Shown: one piece after another, positions 35,267-43,308 of the stretch | Layout of the letters: each line of letters begins with the position of its first letter | Position numbering within the stretch: position 1 is the first letter of the stretch | Assembly: GCA_002314145.1 (NCBI GenBank) | Contig: DCCG01000028.1 | Coordinates: 91,403-155,402, forward strand | DNA: 64,000 nucleotides | From: Thalassolituus sp. UBA1087 | Lineage (GTDB): Bacteria; Pseudomonadota; Gammaproteobacteria; Pseudomonadales; Oceanobacteraceae | Reading direction: 5' to 3' | Made by a program: the position numbers and the translations under genes | Notes under the pieces: generated by a model | The model's database searches: none | The model's input: only the letters and a program-made list of their open reading frames with translations | Told to the model about the DNA's origin: nothing

Positions 35267-35447
35267 CCAGGGGAACTTATCCCCTGGCCGGCAGGGCCGC
35301 CCCCAGCTTTTCGCTTTCTGGAGCGTATCTCCTCATTCTCTCGATTTTTCCTGACCACGCGCCCGTGCGACATCCCTGTCGCTGTCCGCTCACCGGGCAT
35401 CCATGCCCGGGGGCAGGAAAAATCATCGTTCATTTCGGCGCTCCAGA
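35267..35447. repeat. Multi-arm nested palindrome in intergenic DNA
   Basis: A left hairpin pairs CCAGGGGA (35267-35274) with TCCCCTGG (35280-35287). To its right, three concentric arms are perfect: TCTGGAGCG (35317-35325) with CGCTCCAGA (35439-35447), ATTTTTCCTG (35344-35353) with CAGGAAAAAT (35414-35423), and CCGGGCAT (35393-35400) with ATGCCCGG (35403-35410). No credible protein is encoded. The region fits a MITE-like or REP-like element or a structured RNA. It sits at the boundary between gatB and the accessory block. The rest of 35166-35607 shows nothing further. Confidence 0.7.
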
Positions 35448-35607
35448 TGCGAAGGAATGTATGCCTTAATGCCGCTTTTCAATACAGCTCAGTCGCTGAA
35501 TTTTAGTCCGGGACATGGCATTCAGGTTCGCTGTGAATTTGAAATTTCGACGGGATCAAAATTGAACAGCTGAAGGCTGACCTACAGGGCTTTTTTATGC
35601 CAGAAAC

Positions 35608-35941
35608 TCAACGATATAATTCAGATACATCAGCAAAAATACGATAATCGATAATTAAATCATCCCGCAATGCCATCAGATTACAGAAAGGTACCGACAA
35701 CTGCGAACCATCCGTACGCGTGTAAGTGACAGACCATCCCCTGCTCTGATGACCATACAGCGTCAATACGGTGACTGATAAGTTTTACTGAGGCAAGAAA
35801 ACCTGAAACATAATCCCTTATCGCATCATGGCCAGTGACAGCAGGCTGATTGCCAAAACGGAACACTGCGTCAGGATGTAAATAACGCACGAATGTCTCA
35901 GTGTTTTTCTGGTCAATCGCCTGAAATAATTCTTCAATCAT
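35608..35941 (-). pseudogene. SnoaL/NTF2-like protein, frameshifted
   Basis: The reading frame starts at the ATG at 35941 (MIEELFQAIDQKN) with AAGGTGAG as ribosome site and reads a normal SnoaL-like start, including HPDAVFRFGNQPAVTGHDAI. In the first frame it stops at 35681 after an unrelated tail. In the next frame, from about 35730 leftwards, it continues as VTYTRTDGSQLSVPFCNL and then DDLIIDYRIFADVSELYR, stopping at 35608. That is exactly the expected C-terminal half of this fold. One extra base between about 35720 and 35740 explains this. Either the gene is broken or the assembly has a one-base error. The catalytic role of an intact copy is not known. Confidence 0.8.
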
Positions 35942-36246
35942 ACACTCACCTTTTTTAATCCGGCCCCCGGGCAACCGCGTTGCCCGCCACATACCGACTA
36001 ACAATAACAACTATTAAAAACGATAAAACAGGAAAAACACACTCACTTATAAGAATCCTGTAGCAGAATAAAAAAGTTGTTAATATTTAATGACATCCGT
36101 ATTACAAAGAAAAATTCACTATCAAAATACAAGCAAAAGATTTCATCCTGCTGATTAAAGATCTATCGTGAAACCGATTCACACTGCAATATCAGGAATA
36201 TTACTGACTTGTTTGTCGTCCGATGCCACTCTAGTCTTGAGCAGCT

Positions 36247-36313
36247 CCGGCAAGTGCCGGTCTCATGGAGTACGGGTGTACGGAAAAATGCAGTAGTGCC
36301 TCACTCCGCATTT
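36247..36313 (+). promoter_or_regulatory. Structured leader upstream of the DUF2589 cassette
   Basis: Three hairpins follow one another: CCGGC (36247-36251) with GCCGG (36256-36260), GTAC (36270-36273) with GTAC (36278-36281), and AAATGC (36286-36291) with GCATTT (36308-36313), the last with an inner AGTG/CACT pair. They end 25 bases before the first cassette ATG. A weak promoter-like pair, TTGTTT and TAGTCT with 17 bases between, lies upstream near 36210-36240. The rest of 35942-36246 is AT-rich without a gene. No known riboswitch consensus was recognised. Confidence 0.45.
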
Positions 36314-36338
36314 ATCACAGGCATAAGGAAATCTAACT

Positions 36339-36908
36339 ATGGCTATCGGTGACGAGCTTTCGAATATTGACTTTAAAAACCTGATTGGCGCTCCCCTGAT
36401 ATCAGTTGTTCAGGCTCAGGCACAGTCCGCTCAGACATCCGTGGATTTTATAAAATCCGTCGGCTTTGATGATAACAATGTACCGACAATGGTGACCTTC
36501 AGTTACATGAAGCCAGTGGAAAGTACAGACAGTAATGGCGCCGTCACGGTTACGCCAACCAAGTATGACCTGACGGTTCCTATTCTGACCATGTTACCCA
36601 TTCCCTTTATCCGGGTTGAAGAGACCACCATTGATTTCAATGCCAAAATTAATTCGGTACAGGAATCCACCACCAGCTCTTCTCATGATCTGAATACCAA
36701 ACTCTCTGCCAAAGCAGGCTGGGGCCCGTTCTCCGCCAAACTGTCAGCCAGTTATTCGTACAAAAAATCCTCCTCCTCCGGTTCCAAAACGGAACGTACC
36801 TACAGTATGGCAGTACACGTCCGTGCTGTTCAGGATGAACTTCCGGCCGGAACTGAGCGACTGCTGGGGATTCTGGAAAATGCCATCGAAGAAGTACCTG
36901 CTGCCTGA
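36339..36908 (+). CDS. DUF2589 domain protein
   Basis: A 189-residue protein of the DUF2589 family, whose function is unknown. Family marks are FKNLIGAPLISVVQAQAQSA near residues 12-31, VDFIKSVGF, a strand with VTFSYMKP, and the C-terminal TYSMAVHVRAVQDELPAG followed by RLLGILENAI. The middle holds a Ser/Lys/Gly-rich run of alternating strands (SAKLSASYSYKKSSSSG). There is no signal peptide or membrane helix, so it is probably cytosolic. AAGGAAAT precedes the ATG. It is the first gene of a three-gene set with short gaps. Confidence 0.85.
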   Translation: MAIGDELSNIDFKNLIGAPLISVVQAQAQSAQTSVDFIKSVGFDDNNVPTMVTFSYMKPVESTDSNGAVTVTPTKYDLTVPILTMLPIPFIRVEETTIDFNAKINSVQESTTSSSHDLNTKLSAKAGWGPFSAKLSASYSYKKSSSSGSKTERTYSMAVHVRAVQDELPAGTERLLGILENAIEEVPAA

Positions 36909-36991
36909 TACCAGGAGCTAACGGATGACGGCCGGATATCCGGCCGTCAATAAAAATTCAGGTCTTACTTATTTTATTCATGGAGCAGAAT

Positions 36992-37690
36992 ATGCCGGAC
37001 CTCAGTGAAGTACTTGGCTCAATGATGATCAGCCTGGTACACGCCCGCCGGATGGCTGACGAAGAAACCGCCGCCGTAGCCGAATATTATAAAGATAACC
37101 CTTTACTGGAAGGTATGAGTCTGCCAAGGGTCCGGGTACCGGAATTAACCATCGATTTACCCGTTACCATTGATGATCACGCCGATGCAACCCGCGCTCA
37201 ACTGGATACACCCGGGAATATTCATAAAGCATTAATGCAACAACTTAACAGCACACTGGATGATGAAGATATACTCAGCAGCACCAAAACCTTTCAGAGC
37301 CAATTCAATAAAGATGCAAAAAAAGCCATTGAACGGGTGTATGAACAGCAGAAAAGCACCTCAGGTAAAATAACCCGTGAAGCCATGGTCCGTGCAGTTG
37401 ATGATGCACTCCAGTCCTCTCTGAAGAAATCATCGGCCGGTGAGGAAATCGCAGCGGTTAAGAAAACGGCATTAACAGAAGCATTACGCCACCGGGTGTC
37501 ATCCGTTGCACTTAAATCGCCATCTATTCCTGCCAGCCTGAAAGCTTCCGCACTGACCAGTGATGTCAAAGAAAAATCAACACCTGAGTCAAGTGTAAGA
37601 CTGAGCATTACTTTGCGTGAAGAAGGACTGGAATGGGCAACCTCAGAATCAGGTAAAGGTGGTAAGCGCAGCCACCTCTTACCGGAATAG
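36992..37690 (+). CDS. DUF2589-cassette second protein
   Basis: A 232-residue protein. The ATG at 36992 is chosen over 36980 because GGAG (36982-36985) lies before it. The N-terminal part (LGSMMISLVHARRMADEE, then SLPRVRVPELTIDLPVTID) and the C-terminal RLSITLREEGLEWATSES ending in LLPE resemble segments found in partners of DUF2589 proteins; this is my recollection of the family pattern. The middle is a charged helical region (about residues 85-175) that could form a coiled coil. No signal peptide. It lies 83 bases after the first cassette gene and 11 before the third. Confidence 0.7.
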   Translation: MPDLSEVLGSMMISLVHARRMADEETAAVAEYYKDNPLLEGMSLPRVRVPELTIDLPVTIDDHADATRAQLDTPGNIHKALMQQLNSTLDDEDILSSTKTFQSQFNKDAKKAIERVYEQQKSTSGKITREAMVRAVDDALQSSLKKSSAGEEIAAVKKTALTEALRHRVSSVALKSPSIPASLKASALTSDVKEKSTPESSVRLSITLREEGLEWATSESGKGGKRSHLLPE

Positions 37691-37701
37691 GCGGAGTTGC
37701 T

Positions 37702-38280
37702 ATGCAATCTGTTATACGGGAACGTATTATTGAGAGCCTGCTGCGTATTCCGCCTCTGGTGGATCATTACAGCCAACAGAATAATGCCTTCCCGGAACTC
37801 ACCATGCGCTGGCTCAGCGATACAGAGCATTCCCTGCAGCCTTTCCGTCTGCCGCTGGTTTCCAGACTGGCTTCACTGCGCGGCATGATCATTGCTGGCG
37901 GTGATGGTTTGTCGTTATCAGCGGGACAGGTATCTGCAGGCAGAAACCCGCGTAAGCTAAGACGGTCGACCACAATGAACCTGTTACAGCAGGCGGAAGA
38001 AACTCTCCATAATCATTGTCAGAAAATCGATCAGGAACTGGATGATTACCGCGACAAGCTGGCTCAGATTCTGGCGGTGGCTTCTGCCAGAGAGGCGCTG
38101 CCCGGGGGAGATTTCAATTCAGTGCACTATATTGATCAGCTATGGAAAACGGCCTGCAGCGCACAGGAGAATACAACCATGGCTCAGTATGTATCCGCCC
38201 GCCTGAGTGAAACAGACCGGCGTTATCTGATGGTGGATATTGTCAGGCAGTTAATGACGAGCCGGAAAGATGGCGACTGA
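37702..38280 (+). CDS. Uncharacterised protein, third gene of DUF2589 cassette
   Basis: A 192-residue protein not recognised. GGAG at 37693-37696 supports the start. There is no signal peptide. The C-terminal half is helical and charged (LLQQAEETLHNHCQKIDQELDDYRDKL-type heptads, about residues 90-130), suggesting a coiled coil or helical bundle. A single cysteine pair (Cys105, Cys149 or so) is seen without a metal motif. It ends 18 bases before the stop of the converging TPR lipoprotein gene. Confidence 0.65.
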   Translation: MQSVIRERIIESLLRIPPLVDHYSQQNNAFPELTMRWLSDTEHSLQPFRLPLVSRLASLRGMIIAGGDGLSLSAGQVSAGRNPRKLRRSTTMNLLQQAEETLHNHCQKIDQELDDYRDKLAQILAVASAREALPGGDFNSVHYIDQLWKTACSAQENTTMAQYVSARLSETDRRYLMVDIVRQLMTSRKDGD

Positions 38281-38283
38281 GCA

Positions 38284-38319
38284 GACATTGCAGATGGCTA
38301 CTCAAACATCTGCAATGTC
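38284..38319. terminator. Perfect 13-bp hairpin at a convergent junction
   Basis: GACATTGCAGATG (38284-38296) pairs without mismatch with CATCTGCAATGTC (38307-38319) around a 10-base loop. The loop contains the stop codon of the leftward TPR lipoprotein gene; the right arm is its last coding codons. The rightward cassette stops at 38280. There is no T run on either side, so it may protect or end both transcripts but is not a classic intrinsic terminator. Confidence 0.6.
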
Positions 38320-39554
38320 CGCCGCCGCAACTCAATTCTTTTCAGATAGGTGCGTGCAATGTGATTATCCGGCTCAACCGCAAGCACTGCCTCAAAATAG
38401 CGTATGGCTTCCTGATAGCGGCTTTGATTAAACAACAGACTGCCAAGCTCTGTGTAATCGGCCACACTGGCTTGTAACCGGGCACGGGCCTGATTGCGCA
38501 GTGCTCTGGCTTCCTTATGATCCTGCTGTTTGCGCAACACCTCATCCATTAACTGCATGGCTTCCAGGTACTCACCCTGTTTGATCAATGCCCGGGCCTG
38601 CCCCGTCAAAGACTGAGATTCTGCCGTCAGACGCTGGCGAACAATTTTTTTAAGCAGCAGGGTTGCCGGCGCATAAGCTTTGTCCGCTTCAACCGCACGC
38701 ATTGCACGCTCCTCTGCTTCCGCCATATCTCCCCGTTCTAACGAGTTAGATGCCAGCTTGGTCAGATAAATGGCATCTTTCCGCTTTTGCAGCCGGTACA
38801 GACCACTGACCCCCTCTTTCGCCGTTGCTTTGAGCGCCCGCGCGTGTCGGAAATGCTCTTCGGCGACATCAAAATGGCCATTATCCAATGCACGATAGCC
38901 TTTGCGTACTTCAGCCATCCCCTGTTTACGCTCGCGGATATAGCGGTCGAATTCACGCATATGCTGGGCATAGGCAAGCGGGTGGTCGTATTGGTAGCTC
39001 AGTATTTCATTGCTGAGCCGCTCAATGTCAGTATCACGGTCCGGGGTTTGTGAGTCGATAACCGTACGCAGCTGTTCAGCCAGCTCATCGATCAGGTCCG
39101 TATTCCGGCGTTTATTCAGCATACGGTAGTATAAATCGGCACCGTCTTTGTAGTCCGGGTTAAGGCGCATCAGAGCGTTAAATTTTTTCAGTGCTCGGGT
39201 GTACTGACGGTTGTCTGCCGCCTGTTTTCCCTGCTGATAAAGGACAGGCGCCTCCCGGTGAATGCGTTTTTTTAACAGCTCCAGTGTTTCCGCACTGACC
39301 GGTGCCAGATCACCATAAAACCGCGCACGCTGATATTCATTCAGCGCCCGGTAGGGGTAACCACTGCTGCGCAGAAAATGGCCGCGCTCAACATGGGTTT
39401 TAACATCTTCCGATACCCGTTCATAAACATCACGCTTCTGTTCTGCTGACAGCAGAGGGTAAACGGAGCTGCAGCCGGAGACGGTCATCAACAGAATGGC
39501 TATCACACCATACAGCCGGTTACGGCGAAACACAGCCGTCATCATGAAGCGCAT
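38298..39554 (-). CDS. TPR-repeat lipoprotein
   Basis: A 418-residue lipoprotein: the signal peptide ends with the lipobox VSGC at Cys28, followed by Ser-Ser, favouring outer-membrane sorting. The mature part is almost wholly helical with tetratricopeptide-like repeats, most clearly near the C-terminus (LGSLLFNQSRYQEAIRYFEA followed by VEPDNHIARTYLKRI) and at about residues 100-150 (QYTRALKKFNALMRLNPDYK). TPRs usually hold protein complexes together. The start overlaps the cyclase stop by 13 bases, so the two products are likely made together; the function is inferred only from this pairing. Confidence 0.8.
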   Translation of the reverse strand: MRFMMTAVFRRNRLYGVIAILLMTVSGCSSVYPLLSAEQKRDVYERVSEDVKTHVERGHFLRSSGYPYRALNEYQRARFYGDLAPVSAETLELLKKRIHREAPVLYQQGKQAADNRQYTRALKKFNALMRLNPDYKDGADLYYRMLNKRRNTDLIDELAEQLRTVIDSQTPDRDTDIERLSNEILSYQYDHPLAYAQHMREFDRYIRERKQGMAEVRKGYRALDNGHFDVAEEHFRHARALKATAKEGVSGLYRLQKRKDAIYLTKLASNSLERGDMAEAEERAMRAVEADKAYAPATLLLKKIVRQRLTAESQSLTGQARALIKQGEYLEAMQLMDEVLRKQQDHKEARALRNQARARLQASVADYTELGSLLFNQSRYQEAIRYFEAVLAVEPDNHIARTYLKRIELRRRTLQMFE

Positions 39555-41065
39555 GTCAGAGCCACGACGGGCACCGGTTGCGTGAAGCCTTTTATCGTCA
39601 GTGCCTCCGCTGGTACGGCACCAAAATCTTCTCCGGCTGTCAGATAAACGCTCTCAGGTACCAATATTTCGCCGCCCTGAGCGTGCGAGCACAAGCGCGC
39701 AGCGAGATTTACGGTGGCACCGACACTGGTAAAATCCATCCGGTCGGCAGATCCCATATTACCGGCCACCACTTCTCCCTGGTTGATGCCGATGCCGGTT
39801 CTCAGAGTAATGCGCCCATCGTCGGCCCGTGACTGATTATGGCCGGCAATCGCCTGCTGAATCTCGATGGCCGCCTGCAACGCCCTGAGCACGGCGTCTT
39901 CGCCTTCAAAGACGGACATAATTTCATCACCAATAAACTTATCGATGTCGCCGCCGTGACGGCGGATGATTTCTGTTTGCAGGTTCAGGTAAAAGTTGAC
40001 CACTTCAATAACCTCAAGCGGTTCCCGGTGTTCACTCATGGCAGTGAAACCGCGGATATCACTGAACAGTATCGTCTGCAGGCGCTTACTGCCTCCCAGC
40101 GACATGCCGGCGGACTGCCGGCGAATCTGGTCCAGCGTGGAGCCTGACACAAATTTCTGCATATGCTCATGCTCACGCAGCCCTGTGACCATGCGATTAA
40201 ATTCGCGGGCAAGAAATTCGATTTCATCCGCGGTACGGATGTTAAGGCTGACATCCAGATCCTTATCCGCCACCCGGCGCGCGGCATCTGAAACTTTGAG
40301 AATTGGCTGGCTCAGACGCTGAGATAACCACCACGCCAGAGCGATAGCGGGAAACAGAATCAGTAAGGTAGTCAGGGTTGAAATATTGCCGGCCTGACGC
40401 ACAGGACCGGCAATCGCCTCACTGTCGTAATAGAGTACAACGGCACCGACAACATGACTGCGATTGTTGGCGGTAAAAATCACAGGCCGGACAAAGCGAT
40501 AAGCGTCTTTTGTGACCGGCTCTTCAGCGTCATCACTGCGGTATTGAAAAGTAGCCGGCAGACGCTGGGTGTCTTTGCTTTGACTGCCCAATAACCAATC
40601 CTTAAGATCATCATCCTCCAGACCTTCTGCGCTGTGTTTAAAGCCGGCAAAATAGGAAAACACATAGTCTCCATCCTGCTTGTCCAGAGCGTAAATCGAA
40701 ATGTCGAGAATATGGCTGCTGCGGTCGTTGCTGGCCTCCCGCAGCATTTCCTGAAGATTCACCCTGTTTTCATACGTGCGTTCCACAATAGCATTAAATG
40801 ACGCATCCGCCACCCGACCGATGGCCATATCACCGACCTCAAATGCTTTCTCGCGGATAGACTTCTCCATCAGGTCGACCAGAAAGTGGTTCAGAGTGAT
40901 CACCGAGAGTAACACCACCACCGTAATGGCACTGATCAGCTTGAGCTTCAGTCCGCCCCAGCGCAGTAATCGCCTGCGCCAGCGGCTGAAAATCCTGATC
41001 ACAGATGCACAGATACCGGCGATCCGGCGGGACAGGCGCAGTAATAACGGTTTGACTTCAGCCAT
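39542..41065 (-). CDS. Membrane adenylate cyclase, class III, with periplasmic sensor and HAMP
   Basis: A 507-residue class III cyclase making cAMP from ATP (possible cGMP). The ATG at 41065 is chosen over an upstream frame because AGGAAG precedes it. Layout: basic N-terminus, membrane helix (about 42-62), periplasmic sensor domain (about 63-228), second helix (about 230-248), HAMP linker (about 249-302), catalytic domain (about 328-500). Catalytic residues are intact: metal aspartates Asp336 (FSDIRGFT) and Asp380 (IGDEIM), purine-binding Lys376, and Asn453/Arg457 in ATVNLAARL. The Lys376/Asp444 pair fits ATP rather than GTP. It is followed by an overlapping TPR lipoprotein gene. Confidence 0.9.
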   Translation of the reverse strand: MAEVKPLLLRLSRRIAGICASVIRIFSRWRRRLLRWGGLKLKLISAITVVVLLSVITLNHFLVDLMEKSIREKAFEVGDMAIGRVADASFNAIVERTYENRVNLQEMLREASNDRSSHILDISIYALDKQDGDYVFSYFAGFKHSAEGLEDDDLKDWLLGSQSKDTQRLPATFQYRSDDAEEPVTKDAYRFVRPVIFTANNRSHVVGAVVLYYDSEAIAGPVRQAGNISTLTTLLILFPAIALAWWLSQRLSQPILKVSDAARRVADKDLDVSLNIRTADEIEFLAREFNRMVTGLREHEHMQKFVSGSTLDQIRRQSAGMSLGGSKRLQTILFSDIRGFTAMSEHREPLEVIEVVNFYLNLQTEIIRRHGGDIDKFIGDEIMSVFEGEDAVLRALQAAIEIQQAIAGHNQSRADDGRITLRTGIGINQGEVVAGNMGSADRMDFTSVGATVNLAARLCSHAQGGEILVPESVYLTAGEDFGAVPAEALTIKGFTQPVPVVALTCAS

Positions 41066-41369
41066 ACCTGCTTCCTGATGGATGTTGTTAATAAAGAGGC
41101 TTCCTGACGACCACACTGATCCATTTCCGTGACATAAAATCAGCATTAATCACTTTAACAGTGCCCGATGAAATGCTGCCAGGATACAGGCACTTTAAAG
41201 ACGGGCAACAAAGCGCCGTTCAGATTGATCAGCCCTGGAAATGTTCAGCATATTATTGAAAATACGAAGGAAGACTGACAATACAATAGCATTCTTTACC
41301 TGATGGTGCGAAGTCAGCGTTTGCGCCCATCCGATGCCGCCATCATGCCGGAGGACATCGGATGCTATG
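41066..41369. other. Intergenic region between cyclase and IgaA-like genes
   Basis: No gene is seen. It must contain the promoter of the leftward cyclase operon. An inverted repeat CATCCGATG (41328-41336) with CATCGGATG (41356-41364) begins 6 bases past the stop codon of the second IgaA-like gene and probably marks the end of that transcript, although no T run follows. Confidence 0.5.
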
Positions 41370-43247
41370 TCAGCTTATGTTTCTGTATTTTCTGCTCAGC
41401 GCCAGCAGTTGCCAGACAACCACCGCCATCAGTACCAGAATGACCAGAACATAGGGAAAAAACCGGCCAGGATGATTCGGTGAATGTCGGGTATCCAGTT
41501 CAATCCCGCCCCACAAACGGCGGACAATACCCTGAATATCGACCGGCTGCAGACCTTGTGGTCCCGCCAGGCGATAGAAAGCTTCCAGTAACTCAACACC
41601 GGACAGATCCTGCTCGTCCTCCGGTTCAGCCGGTATGGCCGTTACAAGCACTCCCTGGCCGGCTGCCGACTGCAGTCGCTGGCGCACGTCATTAATCAGG
41701 GCCTGAACGCTTTTTTTATAAATATAGGAAAGAATGCCATTCAGCTTAATTTCTTCTGATACCGTTAAAGAAACAGGTTCATCCTGGTAGTCATCACGAT
41801 TAATAATATTAATTAATTCGCTCCATTCACGGCGGCCGAACACCTCCGCCAGACTCTGCTTCGCGTCACGGCAATACCAGGTATCGCCACAGGTCTGTTC
41901 AACAGTACGGATCAGATCCTCAGGCTTTCTCAGGTAACGACCATTACGATAAATAACATCAATGCCAAGTTGCCGGAACTGACGATAATCGTCCGGATTA
42001 TCAGACCAGCCCTCTGCCACCCACTCGCGCTTATCCAGATCCATGACAGTCTGTGACAGCTGCAGATCACTCACATCAACCAGTTGTTCAGGCGCACCGA
42101 ACAGCATTTGCCGGCAGCTGTATTCGCGTGACTCCGGCCAGCAACGTGCTGTACCGGACAAGCGGATATAGTCACCATAACTAACCGGCTTATCCTGTAA
42201 TGCCTGATAACCGTTATACAGCACAGGGGCATCCTGTTTCAGCCAATGAAGCGTGGCATCCCAATTCGACTTAGTATAATTCTGATCAAAGGACAGCATA
42301 ATAAAAACCAGAGCCGTGGTCGCAAGCATAACCCAATGATGCGTTTTATAGCGGTTCAGTGGGGGATTCTGTTCCACCGTGAAACCGGGTGCAGAAAGAA
42401 GATAACCATCCGGACGATATTCATATAACATCGGCCAGCTATCAAGGGTCAGTTTATCCTGCCATTCCGGTGGAACCCTGATCCACATACCGCCAATAAA
42501 AAATTCACCGGCCTGGCGCCACAATACGCCGCGTACACGGTAAACCGGAACATCCGGTTGTCGCCGCCGGTGGCGATACACCAGCAGAAAAATCCCCAGA
42601 AGTACGATAAAAATCACAGAGCTCAGGGCTGGTCGCAAAGGCACCACTGGCATGGATATCAGAGCCATTGAGAAAATAGCAGCTGCGATCAGTTTAGGGC
42701 CCGGGGTATATCGGTTTCGACGTTCCGCTATGGTCTCCTGACGAACCCCCTGGGGCGTATTTTCAACATCGCTACCAGCGATCGGATCACCACTATCACC
42801 CAGCCATTCACTGCTGTCCGATTTCTCCCGGACAGCACTGACAATATCAAAGGACCCGTTCAGTGACAGAATCAGTCCTTCGCGCTTCTTGTGGGTGAAA
42901 ACGACCTCAACCTCATTCATTTCGCGGAGGTATTCAGAAGCGTTACAGGGCAGACTGACAGGGACATCGTTAATCGTTGGATGTCTTTCCGTGCGATTCT
43001 GGTAACTAAAGGTATAGCAAACGTAGGGGCCGGAAAAACGATATACCTTATCGGTTCTTACTTTACCAACGGCATTCCCAAGCTGATTAATTGCCTTGCG
43101 CTCAGCGATTGTCAATAAACGTGCAGGACTGCCATGCTGAAGATTCTTACGCGCACTGTACATACGGTATATGCGGTACAGCATGCGGACAATGGTCACA
43201 AAGGCCATTATTACAACCAGAGCAACGAGCAGGTCTTCATTATTCAT
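41370..43247 (-). CDS. IgaA-like inner-membrane protein, copy B
   Basis: A 625-residue polytopic membrane protein. In enteric bacteria IgaA (YrfF/UmoB) restrains the Rcs envelope-stress phosphorelay. Support: LLTIAERKAINQLG near residue 45, a NDVPVSLPCNASEYL then NEVEVVFTHKKREGLILSL segment corresponding to the cytosolic IgaA domain, membrane helices at about residues 5-25, 187-227, 305-325 and 595-620, and a large periplasmic part. That part has two Cys pairs: RCWPESREYSC and CGDTWYC; the second pair has the six-residue spacing known for C498/C504 of Salmonella IgaA. It is 61 bases downstream of its paralogue. No rcs genes are in the window. Confidence 0.7.
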   Translation of the reverse strand: MNNEDLLVALVVIMAFVTIVRMLYRIYRMYSARKNLQHGSPARLLTIAERKAINQLGNAVGKVRTDKVYRFSGPYVCYTFSYQNRTERHPTINDVPVSLPCNASEYLREMNEVEVVFTHKKREGLILSLNGSFDIVSAVREKSDSSEWLGDSGDPIAGSDVENTPQGVRQETIAERRNRYTPGPKLIAAAIFSMALISMPVVPLRPALSSVIFIVLLGIFLLVYRHRRRQPDVPVYRVRGVLWRQAGEFFIGGMWIRVPPEWQDKLTLDSWPMLYEYRPDGYLLSAPGFTVEQNPPLNRYKTHHWVMLATTALVFIMLSFDQNYTKSNWDATLHWLKQDAPVLYNGYQALQDKPVSYGDYIRLSGTARCWPESREYSCRQMLFGAPEQLVDVSDLQLSQTVMDLDKREWVAEGWSDNPDDYRQFRQLGIDVIYRNGRYLRKPEDLIRTVEQTCGDTWYCRDAKQSLAEVFGRREWSELINIINRDDYQDEPVSLTVSEEIKLNGILSYIYKKSVQALINDVRQRLQSAAGQGVLVTAIPAEPEDEQDLSGVELLEAFYRLAGPQGLQPVDIQGIVRRLWGGIELDTRHSPNHPGRFFPYVLVILVLMAVVVWQLLALSRKYRNIS

Positions 43248-43308
43248 TTACAGTCCTGATGCCATTATGAGTTTCAGCCAGCCGGTCATGTTCATGGCGG
43301 GCAGTCTG

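Noticed and set aside
35242..35433. Short leftward frame inside the nested palindrome
   Set aside because: It follows the inverted repeats and has no ribosome site; a repeat element explains the sequence better.
36180..36338. Possible cyclic-di-GMP or other riboswitch before the DUF2589 cassette
   Set aside because: None of the conserved GEMM or other riboswitch core sequences could be found; kept only as a structured leader.
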